A DNA stretch of 64,000 bases from Chinchilla lanigera. Its lineage: Eukaryota > Chordata > Mammalia > Rodentia > Chinchillidae. Position 1 is the stretch's first letter, and the number at the start of each line of letters is the position of its first letter. The stretch spans positions 7,983,506 to 8,047,505 of the forward strand of contig NW_004955475.1 of assembly GCF_000276665.1 (NCBI RefSeq), given 5' to 3'. The notes beneath the pieces were generated by a model that saw only the letters and a program-made list of their open reading frames with translations, was not told where the DNA came from and searched no databases. This document shows positions 21,098-37,917 of the stretch, in pieces. Both the position numbers and the translations under genes were made by a program.

Positions 21098-24000
21098 ATG
21101 ACAAGGGTAAGTCAACACATACCAGCTATAACCATCAATGTCAATGGCCTCAATTCACCAATCAAGACACACAGACTGGCAGAAGGATCAAGAAGCATGA
21201 TCCAACAATATGCTGCATATAAGAAACACATTTAACTCAAGAAGAATTTCATAGGCTAAAAGTCAAAGGATGGAAAACAGCACTCCATACAACAGGAACT
21301 CGGAAAAAAGCAGAGGTAGCTATTCTATTGGCAGACAAAGTGAATTTTAAGCCAAGACTGATATAGGAGAGATAAAGAAGGTCACTACATCCTTGTAAAG
21401 GGAACAATCCAACAGAAAGAGATAACAATCATAAAGATATATGCAATAAATACTAGTGCACCTAGTTATATAAAACAAATATTAATGGGCATGAAGAATC
21501 AAATAAGCATTAATACAATTACATTGGGAGATTTCAATACCACACTATCACAAAAAGGCACATCAACTACACAAAAAAATGAAATAATAGACCTGAACCA
21601 AACTTTTGAACAAATGGACTTAATTGATGTCTAGAGAGTTGTCCACCCCACAACATCATTCTTCTCAGCTGCACACAGGACATTCTCCAAAACAGACCAC
21701 ATACTAACTCATAGAACATGCTTGAGTAAATGCAAAGGAATTCAAATTTTCCCATACATATTATCAGACCACAGTGCAATGAAATTGGAAATCAAAGGCA
21801 AAAGAAACCACAAGAACTTCATAAACACATGGAAATTAAGTAGCATCCCCCTGAACAACCAATGGGTCACAGATGAAATTAAAGAAAAAATTAGACAGTT
21901 TTTACAATTAAATGACAATGAAAACACAACATACTGGAACTTATGGGATACAATGAAAGCAGTCCTAAGAGGGAAATTTATAGCAGTGAATACCCATATC
22001 AGGAAAATAGAGCAAGCACAAGTAAACCACTTAATGTTGAACCTCAAACTTCTAGAAAAAGAACAAACTAAGTAAAAAGCTCATATAAGGGAAGAAATTA
22101 TAAAGATCAGAGCAGAAATCAACACATTGGAGACTAAAAAAAATACGAAGAATCAACGAATCAAAGAGTTGGTTCTTTGAAAGTTTAAATAAAATCAACC
22201 AATCCTTAGCTAACTGCATCAAAAACAGGAAAGAAAAGACTCAAATCCACACAATTAGGAATGAAAAGGATAAAGTCAAAACAGATCCTGCAGAGATTCA
22301 GAAGATCGTCTGTACCTACTTTGAAAACCTGTACTCTCATAAGACAGAAAATGCAGAAGAAACGGACTAATTCCTAGATACATATGAATTACAAAAGCTG
22401 AATCAAGAAGACATAAAAATCATAAATAAAATAATATCAATCAATGAAATCAAAAATGTAATTAAAAACCTACCAACAAAAAAAAGCGCAGTCCTTGATG
22501 GATTCACTGCTGAATTCTACAAGAAATTTAGAGAAGACTTAACACCAATACTGCTCAAACTCTACAATGAAATTGAAAGGGAAGCAAAACTCCCAAAGTC
22601 ATTCCTGGAAGCAAGCATCACCCTTATACCAAAACCAGAGAAGGACCCAACCAAGAAAGACAACTACAGGACAATCTCCCTAATGAACATAGATGCAAAA
22701 ATCCTCAGTAAGATACTGGCAAACAGAATGGAGAAAGTCATCAAGATTATATACCATGAACAAATGGGATTCATACCAGGGATGCAGGGATGGGTCAACA
22801 TATGTAAATCAATAAATGTAATACACCACATAAATAGAGCCAAGGACAAAAATCATATGATTATCTCAATAGATGCAGAAAAAGCTTGTGACAAAGTCCA
22901 GTGCTTTTTCATTATTAAAAACCCTACAGAAAATTGGAATAGATGGTCTTTATCTCAATCTGATAAAAGCCATCTATGCCAAACCAACAGTCAAAATCAT
23001 ACTAAATAGACAAAAACTGAAAACTTTAGATGTCCACTATCTCCACTCTTACTCAATATAGTCCTGGAAGCTTTAGCCAAAGCAATTAGACAAAGAGAAA
23101 AAAAAAGGAATAATGATAGGACAGGAAGAAGTAAAATTATCACTATTTGCAGATGACATGATACTCTACATAGAAAACCCCAAAAACTCTACTAAGAAAT
23201 TGCTAGATTTAATAAGTAGACTCAGTAGCATAGCTGGATACAAAGTCAACACTCAAAAATCAGTAGCTTTCCTATACATGAATAACAAACTCACTGAGAG
23301 AGAAATTAGGGAAATAACACCTTTCACAATAGCATCCAAAAAAATGAAATACCTAAGAATCAACCTAACAAAGGATGTATATGACCTCTATGTTGAAAAC
23401 TACACTACTCTGAAAAAGGAGATTGAAGCAGATATCAGAAAATGGAAAGATATCCCTTGCTCATGGGTAGGAAGAACCAATATACTAAAAATGACCATAC
23501 TTCTAAAACTGTTATACAGACGTAAAGTAATTCTGTTCAATAGCATATCTCACAGAATTAGAGAAAACAATCCTAAAATTCATGTGGAACCAGAAGAGAT
23601 CTAGAATAGCAAAGGCAGTTCTGAGCAACAAAGGCAAGGCAGGGGGCATCACAATCCCTGACTTGAAGTTATACTATAAAGCTACTGTGATTAAAAACAG
23701 TGTGGTACTGGCAAAAAAACAGACCTCAAAATCAACAGAATGGACTAGAAGATGAAGAAACAACTCCAGACATATTCAACCACCTTCTATTTGACAAAGG
23801 CATCAAACACATACACTGGAAGAAAGATAGCCTCTTTAATAAATGGTGCTGGAAAAACTGGCTCTGCACATGTCAAGAAGTAAAATTGGATCAGTATCTC
23901 TCACCATGCACTAAACTAAATTCAAAATGGATCGAAGAGCTAAATATTAAGACAGAAACATTAAATCTACTGCAAGGTAAAATAGGTAAATCTCTTGAAG

Positions 24001-24942
24001 ACACTGGCGCAGGCAAAGACTTTAGGAATAAAACCCCGATCGCAGAGGGACTATCACAGAGAATCAACAACTGGGATCTCATCTTATTAAAAAGCTTTTG
24101 CACACCAAGAGAAACCACTAACAGAGTGAAGAGACAAATCACAATGCAGGAAAAATATTTACTGGATATTTCTCAGACAAAGGTTTACAATCAAGAATGT
24201 ATGGAGAACTCAAAAAAATCAGACCTCCCACATTTAAAGACCTAATCCAAAAATGGTCATTGGAGATGAATACACACTTTTCAGATGAAGAAATACAAAC
24301 AGCAAATAAATATTTGAAAAAATGTTCATCATCGGGCATTCAAGAGATGCAAATTAAAACAACACTGAGATTCAATCTCACCCCAGAAAGAATGGCTCTT
24401 ATCAGGAAATCAACCAATAAAAATTGCTGGAGGGGCTGTGGGGAAAAAGGAACTCTTCTCCACTGTTGGTGGGATTGTAGACTGATGTAACCACTGTGGA
24501 AATCACTGTGAAGATCCCTCAAAAAACTAGGATTAGAGGTTCCATTTGAACCAGCTCTTCCCCTTCTGGGTATCTTTCCAGAAAATTAAAAACATCATAC
24601 CACAGTGATATATGTGCACCTTGCACATACCTATCACATATTGATATATGTGAATCATCAAGGTGCAGTGATATATATGTACAGCAGCACAATTTGTAAC
24701 CACTAAATCTTGGAAACAACCTAGATGCCCATCAAAAGAGGAATGGATAAAAAAGATGTGTGCATTTCTTTATATATATAATGGAGTACTATTCAACTAT
24801 AAAGAAGGGCAAACTGGAGACTTTTATAGGTAAATGCATGAAACTCGAGACCATACTCATAAGTGAAATAAATCAGACCCATAGATATAAACATCATATT
24901 ATCTCACTAGCCGGAGTAACTGAACAAGAAAATAGGATCTGA
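21098..24942 (+). pseudogene. L1 copy 2: ORF2 pseudogene (endonuclease-reverse transcriptase)
   Basis: ORF2p nicks genomic DNA and primes reverse transcription of L1 RNA. The first ATG (21098) gives M-T-R, then I-N-V-N-G-L-N-S, the usual ORF2 start; the span of about 1281 codons is full length. Readable pieces include the endonuclease end (S-D-H-S-A near 21767), the RT region with FADD at 23146-23157, and the C-terminal cysteine region near 24430-24475 (C-W-R-G-C-G, then L-L-H-C-W-W-D-C). At least ten stops or frameshifts break it. It is an inactive relic. Confidence 0.92.
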
Positions 24943-25255
24943 AACATACAACAGATACTGTGAACTGGGAAGAAACTGCAAAAGAAAAGACAAACTGCAA
25001 TGGGGGGAAAGGGAAAGGAAGAAAGGGAAAAAGAAAAAAGTATATGTATACACAATAGTTAAGATAGTTTTACAGCTAGCTTCTCTTAGTTCCTTGAAAA
25101 GAATGTTTTGTGCTAATAGTGTTTAGACAATCATGCCTATATCTTGTACTCTGATTAACTAATACAAAGACAACAATATGCAATGTATTGTAACTGTCCT
25201 ATGAACCTATTTCACTGTTTATCTTTTTTCTATTTAATTTTTTTTAAAAAAAACT
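24943..25255 (+). mobile_element. L1 copy 2: 3'UTR and A-rich end
   Basis: Purine-rich G/A tract at 24999-25040, as found in L1 3'UTRs, then a T/A-rich end with an A run at 25246-25254. No target duplication could be matched to the 5' junction at 18568. Confidence 0.8.
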
Positions 25256-25919
25256 TACTCTATGTCAGGTAATGGGAAACCCTATGAAAACAGCTTTTCT
25301 ACTTACTTCAATATAAATTAAATTGTGACAATTTGAGTACACAGTTTTCTAATGAGCTACAAACCCAATCTTTCCTCAGGTGCTACAAGGTTGCTAATTT
25401 TCTTAGCTATCATAGTTTGAAGCTACTGGTTTTCAAGGCTGTCCTAAAATGAGAGGCAGGATAAATTGAAGTACCACAACCCTGCTGCTATAGATTCAGC
25501 AATTTTTTTCAATAAACATTGTCTAGATTGTTGCAACTCTTTGGTAAATTACCAGAGCTGTGAAAAAGTTGACTCTGGCAATTTTTACCAGTGTCCTTTT
25601 CCCGTTACAGGGGAGTGGATTTTCAGAGTTCCTTACTCCACTTCAAGGACAATCTTAAGGGAAATCTTATCTCAAAGAAGCTGAGAATTTACCTACAACA
25701 GAACCTACTCGTAAGGAAGCAAAAGTTGAAAGAAGCACTACAGAAGTCTTTCTTGAAGAACAGACCTACCGTTGAGTTGGCACCTCTAGGGTGGAGAACT
25801 GGGCGACTGTAACACTGATGTAGAAAATGGCTTACCTTTTTGTACCTTTTGAATTTTGTACCATAATCATTTGTTACTCTCCAAAAATATGTTAATATAC
25901 TGATAAAAGGAGAATAAAG
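25256..25919. other. Unassigned sequence
   Basis: Frames at 25466-25812 have no recognisable domain. It may be an old repeat ('ggagtggattttcagagttc'), but I cannot classify it. There is no continuation of L1 copy 1 here. Confidence 0.4.
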
Positions 25920-26075
25920 CAGCCAGGCGTGGTGGTGCACACCTATAATCCCAGCACTCGGGAGGCTGAGGCAGGAGGATCAGTGTGAGTTCGAGGCCAG
26001 CCTGGGCTACAAAGTGAGTTCAAGGCCAGCCTGAACTGCATAGTGAGACCCTGTCTGAAAAACAAAAAAAAAAAA
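25920..26075 (+). repeat. B1 SINE, full length with internal duplication
   Basis: GCCAGGCGTGGTGGTGCACA to 'gagaccctgtctgaaaaaca', with GGCCAGCCTGGGCTACAAAG and GGCCAGCCTGAACTGCATAG in tandem. Well preserved. Confidence 0.95.
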
Positions 26076-26213
26076 AGACAAAAAAAGAAGAAAGCAGTAG
26101 GTGCTCTAGAGTTTCCCTTAAGACTCCATCAGATACACTACATTCTATCTACTTCTGAAAAACTTGAAAAGTCTGCTCATTATGAAGGCCACTGTCAACA
26201 TAGCAGAACACAT

Positions 26214-26290
26214 CTCTTTGACTTAGGAACTCTTCTCCCTTACTTCATTGTCTTTGACTTAGGAACTCTTCCTCCTTACATTTTTCTTCA
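26214..26290 (+). repeat. Imperfect 36-bp tandem duplication
   Basis: TCTTTGACTTAGGAACTCTT occurs at 26215-26234 and 26251-26270, each followed by a pyrimidine-rich CTTAC...TTCATTG block. Confidence 0.85.
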
Positions 26291-26429
26291 TTGCAAAAGA
26301 CAGCTGCATCCCCATGCTCCATCTCCTCTTTCTTCATCCCATAAAACCCTACTTCATAATATATGACAGAATACAGATCACACCCTGAACTTCATAGCTC
26401 TTCTCACAATTGTAATGAAATTACTTAAG

Positions 26430-26562
26430 TGGACCCAGGCACGGTGGCACATGCTGTAATCCCAGCACTCAGGAGGGTGAAACAGGAGGGATCCTGGGAG
26501 TTCAAGGCCAGCCTGGACCACATAGCAAGACTACATGTCTCAATCTTGCCCAAAAAGAAATT
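26430..26562 (+). repeat. B1 SINE
   Basis: 'acccaggcacggtggcacat' to 'tcttgcccaaaaagaaa', several small indels. Confidence 0.9.
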
Positions 26563-27650
26563 ATTTAAGCAGATAATCATACATTTAATGTGTGTTCCAA
26601 GACAGCAGAACCTATGGCAGCCTTATTCATCACTGTACCTCCAATTTCCAGGACTATACCTGACATAATATTGTTAAATTAAATTGAATTGCCTTTACAG
26701 TGCCCAAGATTTAGGCAATGATAAAAGATTTTGCACTTGATACAAGCCTGATAAACTTCCATCAAGGTCCTTAACCCCAGAAGAAAAAAAAAAAATCAGC
26801 TTAGATTTCAAGGGTACTCCCCCAGAAAAGTGTGTATCTTTCCAGATCCTCATGGACTTTTATGAAATTTCTGTAGTAACTGATTAAAGTGGCAGATAAC
26901 AGATTAAACAAAAGGTTTCTGACTTTTTTTTTAATAAAGCTATGAAAATAAAGCTGAAAAGTAATTTTCTTTGATCGCTCTAACTCTGAAACTTTTCTTA
27001 ATGGGCAAGTCAAGCTATCATGCCCACCCTTAATAAAAACAGATTTCTTATAAATGGTCACACTGAAAGGCTGATTTGGTTCACTTTTCCACTTTAGTTC
27101 CCATAACACTCTGAGTGCAGCTATTTTAGAACTGAAGTCTTTTGAAGACCTCCAGTGAATATGGTAATATTGGCTCTATCAAATCCTATTTGGACACTGT
27201 TTCACATTCACTAACAGCTGTATTGATCTAGAAGACTAAAATAACTTCATGTACTCAAAGGCACTCATTATGTACTACTGGGACAATAACAAGTAAGAAA
27301 GTATAGTATATCACCAACTCTTCCTTGTACACCATGGTACTACACCCACCCAAAAGTGAATAAAAGCTTTGGGTCCTTTCACCATAGAGCTATTCAGGAC
27401 AGAACTGGAGGACAACAGGTTGACATGTCCGAATAAGCATGCAACAAATGGATAGTCAGGCAAGTCAGCATGATTCAAGTCATCTACTCACGCTGATATG
27501 TCAGTTGGGTTTTCTCCTTGCCCACTTTCCTAGAGTAAAGATAAACTGGCTCTGAAGTTTATGACAGTATCAGTTCAGGCTGCTTTAACTATTTTAGTAA
27601 GGTAGTGGCAACCAGAAAATAGAAAATGATAAAACCACAAGAAACTGTCA
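26563..27650. other. Unique intron sequence
   Basis: No identifiable repeat. The 102-codon minus frame at 26801-27109 lacks any coding feature. Confidence 0.4.
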
Positions 27651-27654
27651 AGAT

Positions 27655-27775
27655 CATTGACCAAATTCCCTAATTTTATAAATGGGAAAACAAAGCCTCA
27701 CAAAATTAAAGACTCACTCAAGGCCGTGGAGCTAGCCAGTGGTAGAGTTAGAATCAATCCATTCTTACCAGAACG
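27655..27775 (+). repeat. MIR SINE relic
   Basis: 'taaatgggaaaacaaagcct', 'ggccgtggagctagccagtg' and 'gtagagttagaatcaatcc' keep the MIR order. Confidence 0.8.
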
Positions 27776-27975
27776 CAATCACTCACCAGACAGGTGACCC
27801 ATCTGCCAAAGTGAGACCTGAAAAGTCACCTCAAAAGGTGACCTTAACATAAATATCTAAAACTCTTATCTTTAAAAGTATACAATATAAGACTACATTA
27901 TCAAAGCTATGTAAGTTACATTTTTCCACTTTACCAATTTTATATACCTTTCTAATACAGAATGCATTTTGGGGA

Positions 27976-28096
27976 TTTTTTTTTGAGACAAGGTATCACT
28001 ATGTAGCCCAGGTTAGCCTCATACTTGGGGCAATCATCCTGCCTCAGCCTCCCAAGTGCTGGGATTCCAGGCATGTGCCAGCACACCAGCTTGAGA
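27976..28096 (-). repeat. B1-related SINE
   Basis: TTTTTTTTTGAGACAAGGTA, 'gtagcccaggttagcctcat', 'cccaagtgctgggattccag'. Confidence 0.92.
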
Positions 28097-28394
28097 TTCT
28101 TTACAAACTAAGTTTTCATTAGTCCAAAATAGCCTATGTAAGTACAGTTATGTATGTATATGTATGGGATTAGCAATGTAATTTTTTCTGATAACTGTTT
28201 TTGATATATACATGTAGTATGTTATCTTTGGTTTTTAAAGCCTATTTTTAAATTGTTTGGATTTTTGTTTAAATACTATCACGTACACTAAAATAATATC
28301 AAAGTCTATGTCAGCATAAAAATAAGATTCTATAATTAGGCTGATTGTTCCTTTCTGAAGCCATCAAGCCGAAATATGCAATGCAACAAATAGT

Positions 28395-28580
28395 AAATCA
28401 TGGAATGTTGGAGCTGAAAGTAAACTGTATAGAATCCCTGCCCTTTTCTCATCTTTGTAAAGACACAGAACCTGGGGTCCCAGTGAAATGATTCGGCAAA
28501 GCCCTACATCACATTAACAGCAAAACCAGCACCATACCCAGCTGCCTAGACCCCATGTCCAGGGTTTTTGCCACCATACC
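28395..28580 (+). repeat. MIR-family-like relic
   Basis: 'atcatggaatgttggagctg' and a following stretch resemble a tRNA-derived ancient SINE with a fading core. Weak. Confidence 0.4.
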
Positions 28581-28794
28581 ATCATTCCATCTCTCGTAAT
28601 TTTTAAATGATATACCATTCTCAAAGAAACCTCTCTGAAAATTGTCACCCTCCATTTTCCTAGCCCATTAGAGTCCAAAATTTGTACATTGGTAAAGCTA
28701 GATCACCTAGCTTAGGGGTTGCAATGTGGTTAGGTCTAGCCTATGAAAATGTTTTATTGAGCTAAAATAATTTTTTAAACTAAGACTATAAAGG

Positions 28795-28865
28795 CCTTTT
28801 TTCATATTTTTGGAGATAAGATCTCACTATGTATTCCAGGCTGGCTTCAAACTCATGATCCTTCT
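28795..28865 (-). repeat. B1 fragment
   Basis: 'ggagataagatctcactatg' and 'tattccaggctggcttcaaa' are the reverse B1 3' half only. Confidence 0.75.
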
Positions 28866-29229
28866 ACTCAAAAAGGCCTTTTGAGCAGGGTAAAACTTCT
28901 ACATTTTACTGTAATAACTCCAGCCCTAATAACCCATTTCTGGAAGCTTCATACCTCTGTTTATTCCTTACCCTCTGACAGCATGTGAGTTTGGGATCTC
29001 TGACTCCAGAGCAGGCATAATTAATAGCACATCAAAGTAAAATCAGTTCATGGAAAATGTGATATATGGCATTATGTTCTCCCAGTAACTACACTCCAGT
29101 AAAAATCCATTTAGGTCTTATAGGTTAACCAGCTGTACCAGAGGTCAGCAAACTATACCTGGTAGAGCAAGCTTGACCTGCTACCTATTTCTATACACTT
29201 CCTTCTCCAGCCAACCTGAAAATGCTATA
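28866..29229. other. Intronic sequence, nothing recognised
   Basis: No repeats or frames of note. Confidence 0.4.
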
Positions 29230-29239
29230 GAGATATAAA

Positions 29240-29741
29240 GAGGAAAAGAAAGAAAGAAAGAAAGAAAGAAAGANNNNNNNNNNNNNNNNNNNNNNNNNNN
29301 NNNNNNNNNNNNNNNNNNNNNNNNNNNNNNNNNNNNNNNNNNNNNNNNNNNNNNNNNNNNNNNNNNNNNNNNNNNNNNNNNNNNNNNNNNNNNNNNNNNN
29401 NNNNNNNNNNNNNNNNNNNNNNNNNNNNNNNNNNNNNNNNNNNNNNNNNNNNNNNNNNNNNNNNNNNNNNNNNNNNNNNNNNNNNNNNNNNNNNNNNNNN
29501 NNNNNNNNNNNNNNNNNNNNNNNNNNNNNNNNNNNNNNNNNNNNNNNNNNNNNNNNNNNNNNNNNNNNNNNNNNNNNNNNNNNNNNNNNNNNNNNNNNNN
29601 NNNNNNNNNNNNNNNNNNNNNNNNNNNNNNNNNNNNNNNNNNNNNNNNNNNNNNNNNNNNNNNNNNNNNNNNNNNNNNNNNNNNNNNNNNNNNNNNNNNN
29701 NNNNNNNNNNGGGAAGGGAAGGGAAGGGAAGGGAAAGAAAG
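29240..29741 (+). repeat. Purine-only microsatellite with assembly gap (N 29274-29710)
   Basis: Left edge is (GAAA)n up to 29273, right edge is (GGGAA)n from 29711. The 437 N bases between them are an unsequenced gap, so its true length is unknown. Frames reported across it are artefacts of the N run. Confidence 0.95.
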
Positions 29742-29806
29742 CATACACAGGACCTCAAATGTGCTAAGCAAGTACTTTTACCACTGAGCTACACCCCTAA
29801 TGCTTG
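29742..29806 (-). repeat. ID SINE fragment
   Basis: 'tgctaagcaagtacttttac' and 'cactgagctacacccctaat' are an ID head in reverse; the purine tract next to it may have grown from an adjoining tail. Confidence 0.75.
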
Positions 29807-30404
29807 TATTTTTAAATGGTTGGAAAAATTTAAAGAAAGAATATTTCATATACGAAAAATATATGAAATTGACATTTCAGTGTCAGATTTACTGAAATAC
29901 TCTCGTTTTATTTTCATTCTCTTTGGCTGCTTTCTCAACAACGGCAGAGTTGAGTAGCTGTCAGAGACTGACTGCGTGACCCTCAAGTTCTAAAGTACAT
30001 ACCATATGGCCCTTTCTAGAAAAGGTTTGCTGACTATGAGCTATATTTTAAAAGTATTTAAACTCTAAACTGCCAAAAAAAAAATCACAAACACTTCTGT
30101 GAGACTGCTAACAGCTTACATGTTATTCTCAAAAGAATCTTCCCGAAACACAGCTTAAACAACGCTCCTGTCTAACCGAAAACCTTTTAGCACACCCTGC
30201 CTATGAAGTCTGAAATTCTTAACAGTTCCTATATGGTCAGGTCTCAACCTTCCACTCCAATCTCATTTCCCAAACCTCCCATTGTGGAGCTTATATCTCA
30301 GATGGCCTCAATTATTTGTTGTCCCTTTACAATCTTTGTGCCATCCCTACTATAAAATGCTCTGTCCTGAACATAGTGTCATAATGTAAAATAAGCAGAG
30401 CTTT
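29807..30404. other. Intronic sequence, nothing recognised
   Basis: Contains the local palindrome-like 'tttcatatacgaaaaatatatgaaa' region (29846-29870). No known element. Confidence 0.4.
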
Positions 30405-30500
30405 CAAAGTCTAGGTTCTGATTCAGACTCTTGGCCTTATTAATTCAGAAGTAACTTAACTACTCTGAATTGCAATTTTCTCATCTATAGAATGGGACAA
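30405..30500 (-). repeat. MIR SINE relic
   Basis: 'aagtaacttaactactctga' and 'ttttctcatctatagaatgg' are the reverse MIR core; an ID follows directly. Confidence 0.75.
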
Positions 30501-30502
30501 AC

Positions 30503-30587
30503 AATCTGGTAATGTAGCTCAGTGGTTGAGAGCTTGCTTCATTATGTGTAAGGCCCTAGGTTTGATTCCCAAAACCACAAAACAGTA
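30503..30587 (+). repeat. ID SINE
   Basis: 'ctggtaatgtagctcagtgg', 'gtaaggccctaggtttgatt' and an ACAAAACAG end. Confidence 0.85.
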
Positions 30588-31185
30588 ATAAACCTTATCT
30601 CATGAAACCATTACAAGATGTAATGTCTGTCACATGAAAACAGCTACACAAAGGACAAGTTCTATTAATTTTGCCCAACTCCAATGGTAGCCTCTCCTTT
30701 ATTTTCCCCTATCCATCTTCCTTCCCATTGGGAAATGAGCACTCCCTGTAATGTCACATGCCATCACATCCTGCTGCCCTCCTTGCTCTTGGCCTCTGAT
30801 TTGTATCTACTATCCTACAAAACAGTGATTTCTAGCCATGTCCTGTTTCCTTTACTAGCCTAGGACCTCCTTGAGGTCAGTATCTATCTGTGACTCACTA
30901 TAGATGTCTCAACAGCCCTCTGACCAATGACAAGCATAGCTACAGGCACAAGTATTTACTCAATGAATGGCATGTGTTTGGTGCACTATATATAACGTCC
31001 ACTATGTGTCCCATGTTGCCTGGGCATATAAGTGTGGGGCCGCATCACTTATTCCGAACAGTGCCTTGCCTCAGTGCTTAGCAAATATTCAAGAAACATC
31101 AAGGACTGAAACTGCCAACATAAAAATAAAGGACAGAAAATGGGCAATGTAGTTACCTTTCAGAGTGATGTTTTTATTTTCTATT
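30588..31185. other. Intronic sequence, nothing recognised
   Basis: Fairly GC-balanced, no repeat. Short plus-strand frames at 30890-31152 are unconvincing. Confidence 0.4.
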
Positions 31186-31189
31186 AGTT

Positions 31190-31392
31190 TGGGTTTTTTT
31201 GTTTTTTTTTTTTTTAGTACTAGGCATTGAACCCATGGCCTTTACACTGAGCTACATCTCCAGCCCTTTAATTTTTTGAGACGGGATCTCAATAAGTCAT
31301 TAAATTGTCCAAGCTGTGCTTGAAACTGTGATCCTCCTGCCTCAGCCTCTCAGAATGCTAATATTACAGGCATGCAACAGCAAACCTGGTTC
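31190..31392 (-). repeat. B1-dID composite SINE
   Basis: T run, 'tagtactaggcattgaaccc', CACTGAGCTACATCTCCAGC, then reverse B1 with 'cctgcctcagcctctcagaa'. Confidence 0.93.
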
Positions 31393-35720
<4,328 letters not shown>

Positions 35721-36200
35721 TTCCCATTATTGGGCTGGGTTGTAGATCCTTTCTCCCTCCGCTTTCTAGCCTTTCTCCGACCTAAAGTTGGTAAACTTAG
35801 TTTCTTCTCTCCTATTTCTCCTGGCTCAAGGCGCTAATGCCCAAGGGCTTTCAGACTCCTCTAGGATCTCATTGTCCGCTCTGAACACCCTGCCAAAGGA
35901 AGGAGGCCTTCGTTAGGAATTCACTTTTCGCCTGAATAGATCCTCAGAGCATGGTTGTGAGGCTGCAACTCATTGCAAAGGCTGATGATTAAAGCATGTT
36001 TTTCCATATATAATTGGAAAAGCTGAGGAGGGGATGTCAACAGTTGTCTTGCAGTGTATCTGAGAAGCCCGTCATTATCCTCTGTAGAACCGAGGCTGAT
36101 TGTAAAGGCATCGTTCTCAGTCACTACACGATATGGCAGAATGAAGGAGCCAATAAAGAAACATCCTCTGAACATTTAAGAAGTAGCGGCATCCCAAGGA
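35721..36200. other. OPHN1 upstream unique sequence
   Basis: SINE-free continuation beyond the CpG island. AATAAAG at 36151 is not followed by a clear poly(A) tail. No element identified. Confidence 0.4.
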
Positions 36201-36204
36201 GGAT

Positions 36205-36297
36205 TTTTCCTACTTTCCCCCCACTTGCTGAGGATGGAACCCAAGGCCTCTTGCATTCTAGGAAAGGGCTCTGTCACTGAGCCACACCCCTGGCTCT
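36205..36297 (-). repeat. ID SINE, old copy
   Basis: 'gaggatggaacccaaggcct' and 'tcactgagccacacccctgg' are a reversed ID without its T run. Confidence 0.8.
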
Positions 36298-36780
36298 ATT
36301 TTCTACTTTTTTATCTTAAAGGTTAACTTATGGGAAAATGCCCAAAATGGGCTTTAAATGCATCATGAGTGGAGGAATTAGGAGGTACCAAGGAGGTACT
36401 TGGTCTTTCATTCAAGCAAATTTCCTTTTAACATTATAATGCTAAATGCTTATAATGTTTTATAAGTATCTTTGAGTAGGCGCTGTCTGCTTTGACTTAC
36501 AGAGCTTATAAAATTTTCATCACTGTGAAAGTCACCATTGATATTAATTATGTGAGGTACAATCATGCTCATCTAATTTCCTGTACCACATAACTTTAAG
36601 TTATTCTTGGTCTTGACAATGAAACTAAAGCACAGAGCAACAAATGCCCTGGACTAAATACCAAAGGAAGAAACGGAGTAAAATTAGGACTCAGTGGCTC
36701 AGACAACAGTAGCTATAATTGACCACTATCCCAGATTCTTTGCATGCTTTATCCCTAACACTTACAATAACCCAAGAGAC
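36298..36780. other. Flanking sequence with MIR trace
   Basis: AT-rich. Bases 36718-36780 ('ccctaacacttacaataacc') look like a MIR cut by the next SINE. Confidence 0.4.
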
Positions 36781-36784
36781 TTTT

Positions 36785-36968
36785 GTTTTTCATACTGAGG
36801 ATTGAACCCGGGGCCTTTGTACTGAGCCATATCATGGGACTTTTTCATTTTTTTAAATTTTCAGACAGGGTCTCACTAAGTTACCCAGGCTGAGCTTGAA
36901 CTTGTGATCCTCCTGTCCTAGCCTACAAAAACGTTAGGATTACAGCTGTGTGCCACCACACCCAGCAG
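36785..36968 (-). repeat. B1-dID composite SINE
   Basis: 'tactgaggattgaacccggg', TTTTTTAAATTTTC linker, then 'gggtctcactaagttaccca' and 'gctgtgtgccaccacaccca'. Confidence 0.93.
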
Positions 36969-37670
36969 AGTCTTCAAATTTTTATTCACATAACCTCTGA
37001 AAAGATTGTAAGAAGCTATATACTCCTTCACACATTTTGACATGGACCTCATCATGGTGAAATAGATGCAAAAGATTTAATTTCTAGCATAGTGTAAAAC
37101 TGATATTTTGAAATAAAACTGGTTATCACCCTTTTAAAGATATTTAATTTGAAGCCCACTATCAAACACTCAGTAAAATAAAATGTAAACTCTATACCCT
37201 CAAAAACTTTTATTCTTCCATTTTCCTCCTTGAAATCAAATATCTTTCTTGCACCAGAATTTTATGCTATTGTAATGTGTTTCGTACTCAAAATTCTGCT
37301 ATTGATTGTCATATTGAATTTCTCTGCAACAAAAATATACCCACAAGTATAAAGTAAATTATTTTTATTTCCTTGTGGCTATAAGGCTCCAAGTATAAAA
37401 ATTTCTTCTGAACTGAATTATAATTGCAATATGCATACAAAATAGATAAAAATAACATGAAAATAGTATATACTGTAATTATTATTAATAAATATAGAAA
37501 TGTATTGGAAATGTATCTCCTTAGGGGATGAGGAAGGGTTAAGTTACAGGGCCTTGTGTTAACATTTCTGGACGGCAGTATCTGAAAGTGTCATAGCAAT
37601 TCTCCTGACCTTTGAAAGATATGCTTTCCTTCTGAGAGATTCAGGAGGGCAAGTAGGAAAGGAAAACTGA
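36969..37670. other. AT-rich flank, nothing recognised
   Basis: Mostly A/T with no family I can identify. Confidence 0.4.
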
Positions 37671-37674
37671 AAGT

Positions 37675-37795
37675 GAACCAGGCATGGTGGTGAATGCCTG
37701 TAATCCCAGCTCTCTGGGAGGCTGAGGCAGGAGGAGTGCTTGAACTACATAGCAAGACCCTGTCTCAAAAAACCAAAAAATAGAAAAAAAGAAAA
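37675..37795 (+). repeat. B1 SINE with internal deletion
   Basis: 'aaccaggcatggtggtgaat' and AGGCTGAGGCAGGAGGAGTG jump to 'gaactacatagcaagaccct'. Confidence 0.9.
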
Positions 37796-37917
37796 CTGAA
37801 CATGAATTCTCAGGCAAATCATATTTTAGGAAATTCTACTAAAGGAAACTGAGGATTTGAAAATTGATTCTCATTCAGTTATGATGACCTCATAGCCCTT
37901 GCAAAATCTTTGTACCT

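Noticed and set aside
29181..29771. Minus-strand frames of 177-196 codons
   Set aside because: Mostly N bases translated as X between purine microsatellite ends.
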